NCBI RefSeq assembly: GCF_024519315.1
Contig: NZ_JANIIC010000061.1
Location: 1-64,000 of the forward strand
Length of the DNA stretch: 64,000 nt
Direction of reading: 5' to 3'
Source: Streptomyces malaysiensis subsp. samsunensis
GTDB lineage: Bacteria > Actinomycetota > Actinomycetes > Streptomycetales > Streptomycetaceae
Shown: in pieces, positions 43,472 through 52,330 of the stretch
How positions within the stretch are numbered: the first letter of the stretch is position 1
How the letters are laid out: each line of letters begins with the position of its first letter
The notes under the pieces: generated by a model
What the model was told of the DNA's origin: nothing
Database searches by the model: none
What the model saw: only the letters and a program-made list of their open reading frames with translations
Made by a program: the position numbers and the translations under genes

Positions 43472-45286
43472 TCAGCGGCCGAAGGCCATCAGGAGTTTTT
43501 CGGTGGTGGCGTCGTTGCCGGTGATGCGGTTCGTGGCGATGTAGAAGTTGCCGTCGCGGTAGATGTGGGTGGCGGAGTAGAAGCCGCGCTCCGTTTTTTG
43601 GGTGGCCTGGGGCAGCCGTAGCAGGGCCTTGGGCTTGCCGCCGTTGGGGCCGATGCGGACGATCTGGCCGGGGGCGGCGTATGAGGGCTTTTCGTAGGTG
43701 ATGAGAGTTCTGCCGTCCATGTTCAGCGGGAGCAGGAGCCGTCCGGCGACCTTGACGGCCCATTTCCTCTGGCCGGTGTTGAGGTCGAAGGCGTGGACCT
43801 CGTTTGTCGAGCCCAGGCCCTGGTCCTGGGTCATCTCGGTGGGCAGGTAGAAGGTGTCGGCGGAGACCGCTACGCCCTCGCAGTTGCCCATGTTCGTGCC
43901 GAAGATGTCCATTCCGCACTCCGGCTGGTAAGACCGCTTACCCAGCGCGAGGGCCGAGCGTTCCTTGCCGTCGTCCGAGATGGCAAGGACGCCGCCGGAG
44001 CGCCGGTTCTGGTCGATGAGGGCCACAACGGCTGGGCTGCTGGAGAAGATGTTGCTGACCTTGTAGCCCTTACGGATGGTGTAGGTCCACTTGATCGAGC
44101 CGCTGGGAGTGAGCTGCTGGAGCTTCGCCGTGCCGTTGGTGCAGGAGTAGGCGCGCAGCAGGACCTTGCCGCCCGCGTAACCGTCAATGGAGCAGCCCGC
44201 ACTCGGTTTTTCGAGTGAGACTTCCTTGCCGTCGCTGACCCTGATGACGGCGGAGCCCCCGAACCAGGCCATACCGACGAGGTCGCCGCTCTGCGCCATG
44301 CCCACGTTGGTGTGGCCACCGCCCATGGAGCCGCCCTCGGGGGCGGCGTGGTCCCAGAGCTTGGCGCCCTTCTTCAGGTCGATCAGGGCGAGTTGGCTGC
44401 ACGAGTTCTTTCCGTGGCCCTCGTAGGCGACCACGACCTTGCCGTCGGTCGTGGAGGTGGGAGCGGCGCAGACCGCCTTGGGGAGCGAGAGAGTCCACTT
44501 GCTGCCCCCTTCGTCGTTGTAGGCGACGATCTTGTTCTCGACCGTCTTGACGACATAGCCCTTCATCGCCCAGAAGCCCGGCACTTCGAGGTTGCTCTTG
44601 CTGACCTCGGGCGCGGGCGTCTGATAGAGGACCTTGGCCTCGCCCGCCCGCCGCTGGTCGTTGGGGTCGCTTTCACCGTTGCCGCGGCCGCCGGTGCTGT
44701 CGCCGTCACCGGTCGTCGGCTGAGGTGTCGGGTTCTGTGTCTCCGGCCGGCCCGGGGTGGTCGTAGTGGGTCCGGCGGTGGGCTTCTTACCGCCGTCATC
44801 GCCGCCCACCGCGGCGTACACCCCGCCACCCGCCGCGAGCAGTACCGCCACCGCCGCGCCGATGACGAGAACTTTCCGCTTCGGGCCCGGGCCGCCGCCG
44901 GTGGGTGGAGGCGTGCCGTACGGCCCACCGGGGGGCGGGGAGTATGGGCCGCCGTACCCCGGCTGCCGCGCATGCGGGTTCTGGGCGTACGGGTTCGTGG
45001 GATCCGGGCCGGAGGGGCCAGGCGTGCCGGGCGGCGGTGGGGGCGGGCTCGACGGGAGGGCACCGGTGTCCCATATCTGGGGCGGGGTATGACCCGTCGA
45101 CGGAGCCGATGGAGATCTCGGGGGCACGGTGGGCGGCTCGGGTGGCGTAGGAGGTCTCCGCGGCGAGCCGAACCCGCCATGGCCTGGCTCCTGGGGCTCC
45201 TGAGACCGCTTGGGCTCTTGGGGCTCTGGGGGCGGGCCGAAGCCGCCGGAGGGCGGCTGCTTGGGGGGCTGGGGCGGCTGCGACAT
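43472..45286 (-). CDS. Membrane protein with proline-rich N-terminus and extracellular PQQ-like beta-propeller
   Basis: 604 residues. Residues 1-130 are cytosolic Pro/Gly/Tyr-rich. One membrane helix follows KRKVLVIGAAVAVLLAAGGG (about 138-160). A Thr/Pro linker leads to a propeller with PQQ-type repeats (ALIDLKKGAKLWDH; VHAFDLNTGQRKWAVKV) and several cysteines. Topology puts the propeller outside. It resembles the sensor ends of the kinase cluster but has no kinase. It stands between the DUF397 gene and the EspI-like ATPase gene, convergent and divergent respectively. Function is unknown; a structural or sensing role at the envelope is possible. Confidence 0.85.
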   Translation of the reverse strand: MSQPPQPPKQPPSGGFGPPPEPQEPKRSQEPQEPGHGGFGSPRRPPTPPEPPTVPPRSPSAPSTGHTPPQIWDTGALPSSPPPPPPGTPGPSGPDPTNPYAQNPHARQPGYGGPYSPPPGGPYGTPPPTGGGPGPKRKVLVIGAAVAVLLAAGGGVYAAVGGDDGGKKPTAGPTTTTPGRPETQNPTPQPTTGDGDSTGGRGNGESDPNDQRRAGEAKVLYQTPAPEVSKSNLEVPGFWAMKGYVVKTVENKIVAYNDEGGSKWTLSLPKAVCAAPTSTTDGKVVVAYEGHGKNSCSQLALIDLKKGAKLWDHAAPEGGSMGGGHTNVGMAQSGDLVGMAWFGGSAVIRVSDGKEVSLEKPSAGCSIDGYAGGKVLLRAYSCTNGTAKLQQLTPSGSIKWTYTIRKGYKVSNIFSSSPAVVALIDQNRRSGGVLAISDDGKERSALALGKRSYQPECGMDIFGTNMGNCEGVAVSADTFYLPTEMTQDQGLGSTNEVHAFDLNTGQRKWAVKVAGRLLLPLNMDGRTLITYEKPSYAAPGQIVRIGPNGGKPKALLRLPQATQKTERGFYSATHIYRDGNFYIATNRITGNDATTEKLLMAFGR

Positions 45287-45686
45287 CTGCGCCTACCTCT
45301 CACACGAGTCAACCGACCGGTCGGCCTCCTCCCCGCCATCCGGTCGGCGGCACCGATCGGAAAGGAGCCTCGTGGTCGCAGATCCCACTGTGGAACGGCA
45401 TTCGAGCGGGGGTTCTTTGTACCACCGGACGCTTGGACTTCCCCCCGTGGTTGCCGGGTACGTACCGCCGTAAGGCACGGTGAGGTCTCGGACAGCCTCG
45501 AGTGCGCGGATGGGCCTGCCCTCGTGGCGCTCATGGTGATTAGTCTTGGGGTGCGCGGTGGAGATCCTGCTCAGGGGTCCCCCGGCGTCAAAAGGGGAAA
45601 GCCGAACGGTCGGACGACAGTAGCGATCGGCAACAGATCGGCCTCGCCAAGAATTACAAGGGTGTTCGACCACACCAGGAGGCATT
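45287..45686. other. Divergent promoter region with a 12-bp palindrome
   Basis: 400 bp between the beta-propeller protein gene (minus) and the EspI-like gene (plus). No coding frame fits. A perfect palindrome CCGACCGGTCGG lies at 45313-45324, 27 bases upstream of the minus-strand start. GATCGG occurs nearby at about 45355 and twice at 45627-45645. These could be operator half-sites; no known regulator is matched. Confidence 0.5.
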
Positions 45687-48600
45687 GTGAGCAGCGATCG
45701 GGACGAGATCCGCGCGGGCGGAAACACACCCGGCGATGATCGGTCCGACGCGGAGACCGAGCACACGGGCGAGTTCACCATCGACTACACCCCACCGGCC
45801 TGGTACACGCAGAACGCTTCGTCGTCGTCCTCGCCGTCCTCCACGGGGCCTGCGTCGACCGGCGGTTCCGGAGGCATCGGGGCGGGCGCCGGTGCGGGGG
45901 CGCCGCCTCCGCCGCCCACGGGCGCTCCGGTGGCGGTACCGGGGGCGCCGGAGCCGAGTGGCTTCTCGGGTGCTTGGCCGCAGCCGGCCGCGGCGCACTC
46001 CGACGATGTCGCGTCGGACGCCTCCGAAGTGGAGGAGGTCCACGCGCAGAAGGAGGGCGAGGCTCGGTCGGAACCGGAGGCCGAGGAGTCCGATGCGGGC
46101 GTCCACATGCCGCCTTTGCTCGACTCCGAGCCGGATTCGACTGGTACGCCCGTCCCCGAGCCCGAGTCCGAGCGCGAGCCCGAGTCCCGCGACTCTTCCG
46201 TCGGGGCTTCCGACGTCGAGGCGGAGGACTCCACTCCGGGTTCCGGTTCCGCTTCTGGTCCCGTCGATGACGACTTCACGCTGGCGCCCGCCGAAGGCGC
46301 GCGGGACGACGTCTCCCAGCCCGCCGCCGAGCCCGACTCCGACTCCGACTCCGACTCCGACTCCGACGAGAGCGACAACGGCGATGTGGTCAGCAGCTCC
46401 ACCGTGCGGTTCTCCACCGCCTCGCTGCGGCGCGAGATGACCGAGAAGCGGAGTGAGGACCCCGAGGGCGCCCTTGCTGATTCCGGTTCGGGCTCGTCTT
46501 CCGGTTCTGGTTCTGGATTTGCTTCCGGTTCCGGTGCGGGTGCCGGCTCCGCGGACACGGACACGGACCGCCGTGACGACCGTACCGACGATGTGGGCAG
46601 CGAGGGCACGCTGCGCTTCTCCACCGCCGCGCTGCGGCGTGAGATGGAGGAGTTGAGGCGGGCGACCGCCGAGCCCGAGGACGCGGTGCCCGAGGACGCG
46701 GTCCCCGAAGACGCCGTGCCGCCGAGCGCGGCGCCCCCCGAGCAGCCCGCCGCCACCTGGGCCCCGCCGCCGGTTCCGCAGTCGGGGCTGCCGCCCCTGC
46801 CGCCGGACTTCCAGCCCGCCGCGCCCGAGGGCGCCGCACCGGCTCCCGGTCCCGCTCCGGTTCCGGAGCAGCGTACGGACGGGCCCGCCACCCCTGGCGC
46901 CGGTGTGCCGCTCCCGCCCCAGGACACCTCCTGGGCGCCTCCCCCGCCCCAGACGCAGCCCGGTCAGCCCGCCGCCGCGGCGCCGGGGCCGGAGCAGGGC
47001 CTGGGACCTCAGGGCGGATACGGCTATCCGCGGCCCGGTGAGGGCGCTCCGGGTATGGTCCCCGGCCAGCCCGGTCCGGCCCCGCTGCCGGATCAGGGCC
47101 AGGGGGCGCAGCCCCCGGCGGCCAACATGCCCGGTCCGCAGGGCGGTTATCAGCAGCCCGGTCCGCAGGCTCCCCCGGCTCCGCAGGGGCCCCACTACGG
47201 CTATCCGCCCCCCGGGGCCCAGCCCGCGCCCGGCCCGGCCGATCAGGGGCAGGGGCAGGCACCGGGCCAGGGACCGATGCCCACGCAGGGCGGTTACGGC
47301 TTCCCGCAGCCGCCCGCCCCGGACCAGCAGGGCTGGGGCCAGTACCACCAGCAGTCCTACTCCCAGCGCACCCCCGCGCCGCCCCAGCCGGGGCAGCAGG
47401 CCGAGTACCCCGGACAGGCCGGACAGCCCGGGCAGCCTGCCCAGCCGATGTACCCGGGCCAGCCGGGCCAGCCCGGCCAGCCCTCGCCGTACGCGCCGAC
47501 CGGCCCCGCCCACGGCCAGCAGCCCCCGGGGCACCAGCCCCAGGACCAGCAGTTCCCGGGCCAGCAGGGCCCTGGCGTACCGGGCGCGGAGGGCGGCTAC
47601 GGCTTCCCGCGTCCCGGAGACGGCGTTCCCGGGCCCGGCCCGCAGGCGCAGGGCGGCTACGGCTATCCGCGCCCCGACGCGCAAGCCGCCCCGGCAGCCC
47701 CCGCCACCCCCGCGGCCCCGGCCGACCCCCGTACCGGCGGCTGGCCGACCGTCACACCCGACCAGCGGCGCCAGGGCGGAAGCGCCGGGGCGCCGCTCGG
47801 GTACACCGCCGCGGTCGAGCTCTCCTCCGACCGGCTGATCAAGGGCAAGCAGAAGCCGAAGAAGAACGCCCCCGGCCCCTCCCGCTTCAAGATCGGCGGC
47901 AAGAAGGAGGAGGCGGAGCGGCAGCGCAAGCTGGAGCTGATCCGCACGCCGGTGCTCTCCTGCTACCGCATCGCGGTGATCAGCCTCAAGGGCGGTGTCG
48001 GCAAGACCACGACGACCACCGCCCTCGGCGCGACCCTGTCCATCGAGCGCCAGGACAAGGTCATCGCGATCGACGCCAACCCGGACGCGGGCACCCTCGG
48101 CCGACGCGTGCGGCGGGAGACCGGTGCGACCATTCGCGACCTGGTCACCGCGATCCCGTACCTCAACAGCTACATGGACATCCGGCGGTTCACCTCACAG
48201 GCGCCGTCGGGGCTGGAGATCCTGGCCAACGACGTGGACCCGGCGGTCTCGACGACGTTCAACGACGACGACTACCGCCGTGTCATCGACGTCCTGGGCA
48301 AGCAGTACCCGATCATCCTCACCGACTCGGGCACGGGTCTGCTCTACAGCGCCATGCGCGGCGTCCTCGACCTCGCCGACCAGCTGATCATCATCTCCAC
48401 GCCCTCCGTGGACGGTGCGAGCAGCGCCAGCACCACCCTCGACTGGCTGTCCGCGCACGGCTACGCGGATCTGGTCTCGCGGAGCATCACGGTGATCTCC
48501 GGGGTCCGGGAGACCGGAAAGATGATCAAGGTCGAGGACATCGTGTCCCACTTCGAGACCCGCTGCCGCGGGGTGATCGTCGTGCCGTTCGACGAGCATC

Positions 48601-48992
48601 TGTCGGCGGGCGCCGAGGTGGACCTCGACATGATGCGGCCCAAGACCCGTGAGGCGTACTTCAACCTCTCGGCCATGGTCGCGGAGGACTTCACCCGCGC
48701 CCAGCAGGAGCAGGGCCTGTGGACGGGCGACGACGGGGCCCAGCCGCCGCAGGTGGCCCCGCCGCTGCCCGGGCAGGCCCAGCAGCCCTACCCGGGCGCC
48801 TACGCGCCTCAGCAGGGCCAGCAGGGACAGCAGCCGCAGTACCCCGGATACCCGCAGCAGGGCGGCCAGCAGGGCTGGCAGCAGTCCTACGGGCAGGGAC
48901 AGCAGCCGCAGCCCGGCCAGCCGTGGCAGCAGGCCCAGCCGGGTCAGCCCGGCCAGCCCGGGGGGCAGGGGCAGCCCTGGCAGGGGCAATAG
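45687..48992 (+). CDS. EspI-like MinD/ParA-type ATPase with long disordered N-terminus
   Basis: 1101 residues from GTG with AGGAGG upstream. Residues 1-690 are low complexity: an acidic part with an Asp-Ser run, two copies of a VRFSTASLRREM-type motif (STVRFSTASLRREM and GTLRFSTAALRREM), then Pro/Gln/Gly/Tyr-rich stretches with repeats such as GGYGYPRPG. From about residue 760 comes a MinD/ParA-type ATPase: ISLKGGVGKTTTTTALG (deviant Walker A, about 768-775), VIAIDANPDAGTLG and TDSGTGLL. The C-terminus is again Gln/Gly/Pro-rich. The layout is that of EspI of mycobacterial ESX-1, a regulator of secretion under energy stress. The role here is inferred. Confidence 0.88.
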   Translation: MSSDRDEIRAGGNTPGDDRSDAETEHTGEFTIDYTPPAWYTQNASSSSSPSSTGPASTGGSGGIGAGAGAGAPPPPPTGAPVAVPGAPEPSGFSGAWPQPAAAHSDDVASDASEVEEVHAQKEGEARSEPEAEESDAGVHMPPLLDSEPDSTGTPVPEPESEREPESRDSSVGASDVEAEDSTPGSGSASGPVDDDFTLAPAEGARDDVSQPAAEPDSDSDSDSDSDESDNGDVVSSSTVRFSTASLRREMTEKRSEDPEGALADSGSGSSSGSGSGFASGSGAGAGSADTDTDRRDDRTDDVGSEGTLRFSTAALRREMEELRRATAEPEDAVPEDAVPEDAVPPSAAPPEQPAATWAPPPVPQSGLPPLPPDFQPAAPEGAAPAPGPAPVPEQRTDGPATPGAGVPLPPQDTSWAPPPPQTQPGQPAAAAPGPEQGLGPQGGYGYPRPGEGAPGMVPGQPGPAPLPDQGQGAQPPAANMPGPQGGYQQPGPQAPPAPQGPHYGYPPPGAQPAPGPADQGQGQAPGQGPMPTQGGYGFPQPPAPDQQGWGQYHQQSYSQRTPAPPQPGQQAEYPGQAGQPGQPAQPMYPGQPGQPGQPSPYAPTGPAHGQQPPGHQPQDQQFPGQQGPGVPGAEGGYGFPRPGDGVPGPGPQAQGGYGYPRPDAQAAPAAPATPAAPADPRTGGWPTVTPDQRRQGGSAGAPLGYTAAVELSSDRLIKGKQKPKKNAPGPSRFKIGGKKEEAERQRKLELIRTPVLSCYRIAVISLKGGVGKTTTTTALGATLSIERQDKVIAIDANPDAGTLGRRVRRETGATIRDLVTAIPYLNSYMDIRRFTSQAPSGLEILANDVDPAVSTTFNDDDYRRVIDVLGKQYPIILTDSGTGLLYSAMRGVLDLADQLIIISTPSVDGASSASTTLDWLSAHGYADLVSRSITVISGVRETGKMIKVEDIVSHFETRCRGVIVVPFDEHLSAGAEVDLDMMRPKTREAYFNLSAMVAEDFTRAQQEQGLWTGDDGAQPPQVAPPLPGQAQQPYPGAYAPQQGQQGQQPQYPGYPQQGGQQGWQQSYGQGQQPQPGQPWQQAQPGQPGQPGGQGQPWQGQ

Positions 48993-49027
48993 CCCCCTGA
49001 GCCGCGGCAGCGGCGAGCGGAAGCGAA

Positions 49028-49065
49028 GCGCCCCGTGGGGCCGGTGATCCGGGCCCACGGGGCGC
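49028..49065. terminator. Terminator between EspI-like gene and ribF
   Basis: A 12-bp stem (49028-49039 with 49054-49065) in the 231-bp convergent gap. The remainder of the gap (49066-49223) is GC-rich with loosely repeated GTATCC/CGCACCC elements and no gene. Confidence 0.8.
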
Positions 49066-49223
49066 ATCCACGTTCAGCGACGGTGTATCCGGGTTCGGCG
49101 CACGGCCACGGCGTATCCGCGTGCAGCCCACGGCTTGCGTACGCCCGCGTCTCACTGCGTACCGCACACCCGCGCCGCGCACCCGTACCGCACTGCGCCG
49201 CGGCGGCTCAGCGCCCCAGCGGC

Positions 49224-50177
49224 TCAGCGGCTGCCGTGCTCCTCGACGAGTTCGCGGGCGCGCTTCACATCGGCCGCCATGCGCTCCAGCAGCGCCTCGA
49301 TCGAGTGGAACTTCTCCTGGCCGCGCAGATAGGCGAGGAAGTCGACCTCGACATGGAGTCCGTACAGATCCAGTCCGACCCGGTCGATCGCATACGCCTC
49401 GACCGTGCGCTCGGTCCCGTCGAACTGCGGATTGGTGCCGACCGAGATGGCCGCGGGCATCGCCTCGCCCTGCGCCGTCAGCCAGCCCGCGTAGACGCCG
49501 TCGGCCGGGATCGCGGTGTGCGGCAGGGTCTCCAGGTTGGCCGTCGGGAAGCCCAGTTCACGGCCGCGCTGCGCACCGCGCACCACCACGCCTTCGACCC
49601 GGTGCGGCCGGCCGAGGACCTCCATCGCGCCCGCGACATCGCCCTCCGCGACCAGCCGGCGCACCAGCGTGGAGGAGAACGGCTCACCGCCGCCCGCCTC
49701 GCCGCGCTCGTACAGGTCGATGACCTGGACCTCGTAGTCGTAGGTGGCGCCGAGCTCGCGCAGGAACGCGACGTTCCCGGCGGCCTTGTGGCCGAAGCGG
49801 AAGTTGGGGCCCTCCACCACGACCCGGGCGTGCAACTTGTCGACCAGCACCTTCACCACGAAGTCGGCGGGGGTGAGCCGCGAGAACTCCACCGTGAACG
49901 GCAGGATCAGCACCGCGTCCACGCCCAGTCCGGCCATCAGCTCCGCGCGCCGCTGATGCGTGGCGAGCAGCGGCGGATGGCTGCCGGGCCGCACGACCTC
50001 GCTCGGATGCGGGTCGAAGGTGACCACGACCGCCGGTACACCCAGCTCACGCGCCCGTGCCACGGCACGGCCGATGATCAGCTGGTGCCCTCGGTGCACC
50101 CCGTCGTAGGAACCGATGGTGACGACGCTGCGCCCCCAGTCCTCGGGGATGTCCTCCAAGCCACGCCAGCGCTGCAC
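49224..50177 (-). CDS. ribF: Bifunctional riboflavin kinase/FAD synthetase
   Basis: 317 residues from GTG 50177 with GAGGAG upstream. The N-terminal FAD synthetase domain has IGSYDGVHRGHQ (nucleotidyl transferase HxGH-like). The C-terminal riboflavin kinase domain has LGFPTANL and a conserved IDRVGLDLYG region. It converts riboflavin to FMN and then FAD. It is the last gene of the rimP-nusA-ylxR-infB-DUF503-rbfA-truB run. The 222-bp gap to truB shows no gene. Confidence 0.95.
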   Translation of the reverse strand: MQRWRGLEDIPEDWGRSVVTIGSYDGVHRGHQLIIGRAVARARELGVPAVVVTFDPHPSEVVRPGSHPPLLATHQRRAELMAGLGVDAVLILPFTVEFSRLTPADFVVKVLVDKLHARVVVEGPNFRFGHKAAGNVAFLRELGATYDYEVQVIDLYERGEAGGGEPFSSTLVRRLVAEGDVAGAMEVLGRPHRVEGVVVRGAQRGRELGFPTANLETLPHTAIPADGVYAGWLTAQGEAMPAAISVGTNPQFDGTERTVEAYAIDRVGLDLYGLHVEVDFLAYLRGQEKFHSIEALLERMAADVKRARELVEEHGSR

Positions 50178-50399
50178 TTTGCCCGCTCCTCGCCCGAACC
50201 TTCGTCTGTCGACTTCGCAGGTCTAAGACTGCCATGTCCCGGGTGTCCGCCTCGCATCGGTGGCCGCCACGAGCGCCCGGACCGGCCGGAAAGCCACCGT
50301 AGGCGGCCGATCGGGGCGCTTGCAACGCGGCAAAGCGTCAGCCAGGACACACCGCGGCGCGGCGCCTCGGCCACACCGTGTGAGGTTGGATACATACGG

Positions 50400-51371
50400 T
50401 CATACGAAGACGGCCAGGCTCTTCGCCTTGCCCTTCGACTCCTCCACGAGCGCCAGGAAGCGCCCCTCCGGCCCGAAGACCGCGACCGGACCCGGACCCG
50501 CGACCGGACCCGGACCAGGCCGCTCACCCGGCGGCGGCGTCCCCTCCCCCGTCGGCTCCCCCGTCGGCATGTCGATTCGCACGCCGTTGCCCAGCAGCCG
50601 GGCCTGCTGGGCGTCCACGTCCCAGCGCGGGAAGGCGGCGGCCGCCGCCTCGGCGATGGGCATGATCTCCAGCGACTCCTCCAGCCGCTCCAGCGTCCTG
50701 GCCGCGTCCAGCCCGTACGGGCCGACCCGGGTCCTGCGCAGGGCCGTGAGATGGCCGCCGACGCCGAGTCCTGCGCCCAGGTCGCGCGCCAGGGCGCGGA
50801 TGTAGGTGCCGGAGGAGCACACCACCGTGACGTCCAGGTCGAGGACGGTGGTGCCGTCCTCCGCCTTGGCCTCCCGGTGGTGGTGGAGGACGAAGGAGGA
50901 GACGGTCACCGGCCGCGCCGGGATCGTGAACTCCTCGCCCTCCCGCGCCCGAACGTAGGAGCGCTTGCCGTCGATCTTGATGGCGCTGACCTTCGAGGGG
51001 ACCTGCTGGATGTCCCCGGTCAGCTCCTCGATCCCGGCCCGGAGGGCGGCCGGGTCGATCCCGGTGGCGCCGTCCGAGGCGGTGATCTCGCCCTCCGCGT
51101 CATCGGTGACCGTGGTCTGGCCGAGCCGGATGGTGGCCCGGTACTCCTTCTCGGTCAGCGCCAGATGGCCCAGCAGCCGGGTCGCCTTCTCCACGCCGAT
51201 CACGAGCACGCCCGTGGCCATCGGATCCAGCGTTCCGGCGTGGCCGACCCGTCGGGTGCGAGCGAAGCGGCGCATCTTGGCGACGACGTCATGCGAGGTG
51301 AAGCCCGCCGGCTTGTCGACGATCACCAGGCCGTCCGGTGCCCCGGAACCCGCCCTGCCGTTGCGTGTCAT
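50400..51371 (-). CDS. truB: tRNA pseudouridine(55) synthase TruB
   Basis: 323 residues. It makes pseudouridine 55 in the T-arm of tRNAs. The motif GHAGTLDPMATGVL holds the catalytic aspartate (about residue 48), preceded by LVIVDKPAGFTSHD. A Gly/Pro/Glu-rich insertion near residues 275-300 is longer than in E. coli but typical for actinobacteria. The start overlaps the rbfA stop by 4 bp (ATGA), implying coupled translation. Confidence 0.95.
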   Translation of the reverse strand: MTRNGRAGSGAPDGLVIVDKPAGFTSHDVVAKMRRFARTRRVGHAGTLDPMATGVLVIGVEKATRLLGHLALTEKEYRATIRLGQTTVTDDAEGEITASDGATGIDPAALRAGIEELTGDIQQVPSKVSAIKIDGKRSYVRAREGEEFTIPARPVTVSSFVLHHHREAKAEDGTTVLDLDVTVVCSSGTYIRALARDLGAGLGVGGHLTALRRTRVGPYGLDAARTLERLEESLEIMPIAEAAAAAFPRWDVDAQQARLLGNGVRIDMPTGEPTGEGTPPPGERPGPGPVAGPGPVAVFGPEGRFLALVEESKGKAKSLAVFV

Positions 51372-51838
51372 ACGTCCGCTGAACCCTTGCCGTCCGTGCC
51401 GGGCTCCTCGTCGTCCTCCTCGCCGGGCTTGCGGTACGGATCGGCCTCCCCGGCGTAGCTGGCGCCCGAGGACGCCTCGCGCACCTGGGCGTCCGCCGCC
51501 CTGGCCTTGGCGAGCAGATCGTCGATGGTGCGGGCGTTCTCCGGGAGCGCGTCCGGGACGAACGTCAGGGTCGGGGTGAAGCGCACCCCCGTCTGGCGTC
51601 CGACCTCCGACCGCAGCACGCCCTTGGCGCTCTCCAGGGCCGCGGCGGAGGCCGCCCGCTCCTCGTCGTCGCCGAAGACCGTGTAGAAGACGGTCGCCTC
51701 CCGCAGATCACCGGTGATCCGGGTGTCGGTGATGGTCACATAGCCCAGCCGCGGGTCCTTGATCCGCCGCTGGAGGGTCTCCGCGACCACGACCCGGATG
51801 CGGTCCGCCAGCTTGCGTGCCCGCGCGGTGTCGCTCAT
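51368..51838 (-). CDS. rbfA: Ribosome-binding factor A
   Basis: 156 residues. RbfA is a KH-like 30S maturation factor acting on 16S 5' end. The core from MSDTARARKLADRIRVVVAETLQRRIKDPRLGYVTI to VRFTPTLTFVPD fits the family. An acidic C-terminal tail (EEDDEEPGTD) is an actinobacterial addition. It is 71 bp downstream of the DUF503 gene and overlaps truB. Confidence 0.95.
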   Translation of the reverse strand: MSDTARARKLADRIRVVVAETLQRRIKDPRLGYVTITDTRITGDLREATVFYTVFGDDEERAASAAALESAKGVLRSEVGRQTGVRFTPTLTFVPDALPENARTIDDLLAKARAADAQVREASSGASYAGEADPYRKPGEEDDEEPGTDGKGSADV

Positions 51839-51909
51839 GCGTCTTCTTCTCTCTTCTTCGCGTCAGTCATCGATGGCCGGGGGACGGTCTGCGACCGCCG
51901 GTCCGGCCC

Positions 51910-52206
51910 TCATTCATCATCGCCACCGTGGAGCCGCCGTCGCACCGACAGCAGCTCCACCTCCGGCCGCGCCGCCACCAGCCGCTCGCAGCGGTCGAGC
52001 ACCTCGGCGAGGTGGCCCACGTCCCCGGAGACCATCGCGAGGGCGATCTGGGCCCTGCGGTAGAGGTCCTGGTCCCCGACCTCCGCCACGCTCACCGCGA
52101 ATTTGCGGTGCAGCTCGGCGACGATCGGGCGGACGACGGAGCGCTTCTCCTTCAACGACCGTACGTCGCCGAGAAGCAGGTCAAAGGACAGCGTCCCTAC
52201 ATACAT
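51910..52206 (-). CDS. YlxP/DUF503 family protein
   Basis: 98 residues from ATG 52206 (MYVGTLSFDLLLGD). Signature segments are LKEKRSVVRPIVAELHRKFAVSVAEVGDQDLYRRAQIALA and VLDRCERLVAARPE. This small conserved protein stands between infB and rbfA in many Gram-positives and is thought to help ribosome assembly; its biochemical role is not settled. The in-frame region upstream of this ATG is non-coding. Confidence 0.92.
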   Translation of the reverse strand: MYVGTLSFDLLLGDVRSLKEKRSVVRPIVAELHRKFAVSVAEVGDQDLYRRAQIALAMVSGDVGHLAEVLDRCERLVAARPEVELLSVRRRLHGGDDE

Positions 52207-52272
52207 GCAATCCGGGTCAAGCCACCCGTGGGGCCTATGTGAATGCGGGCTTCTGGCACCGTACACGCAAGG

Positions 52273-52316
52273 GCCGGGGCCGATCGACGGAAATTCCTCC
52301 GCCGATCGGCCCCGGC
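52273..52316 (-). terminator. Hairpin between infB and DUF503 gene
   Basis: A 14-bp perfect stem (52273-52286 with 52303-52316), 15 bases after the infB stop. It may terminate part of infB transcription or be a processing site, because the run continues on the same strand. Confidence 0.75.
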
Positions 52317-52330
52317 TGGACAGCCGCTCG

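Noticed and set aside
45654..47684. 676-codon minus-strand frame of Arg/Gly/Leu type
   Set aside because: Shadow of the low-complexity part of the EspI-like gene.
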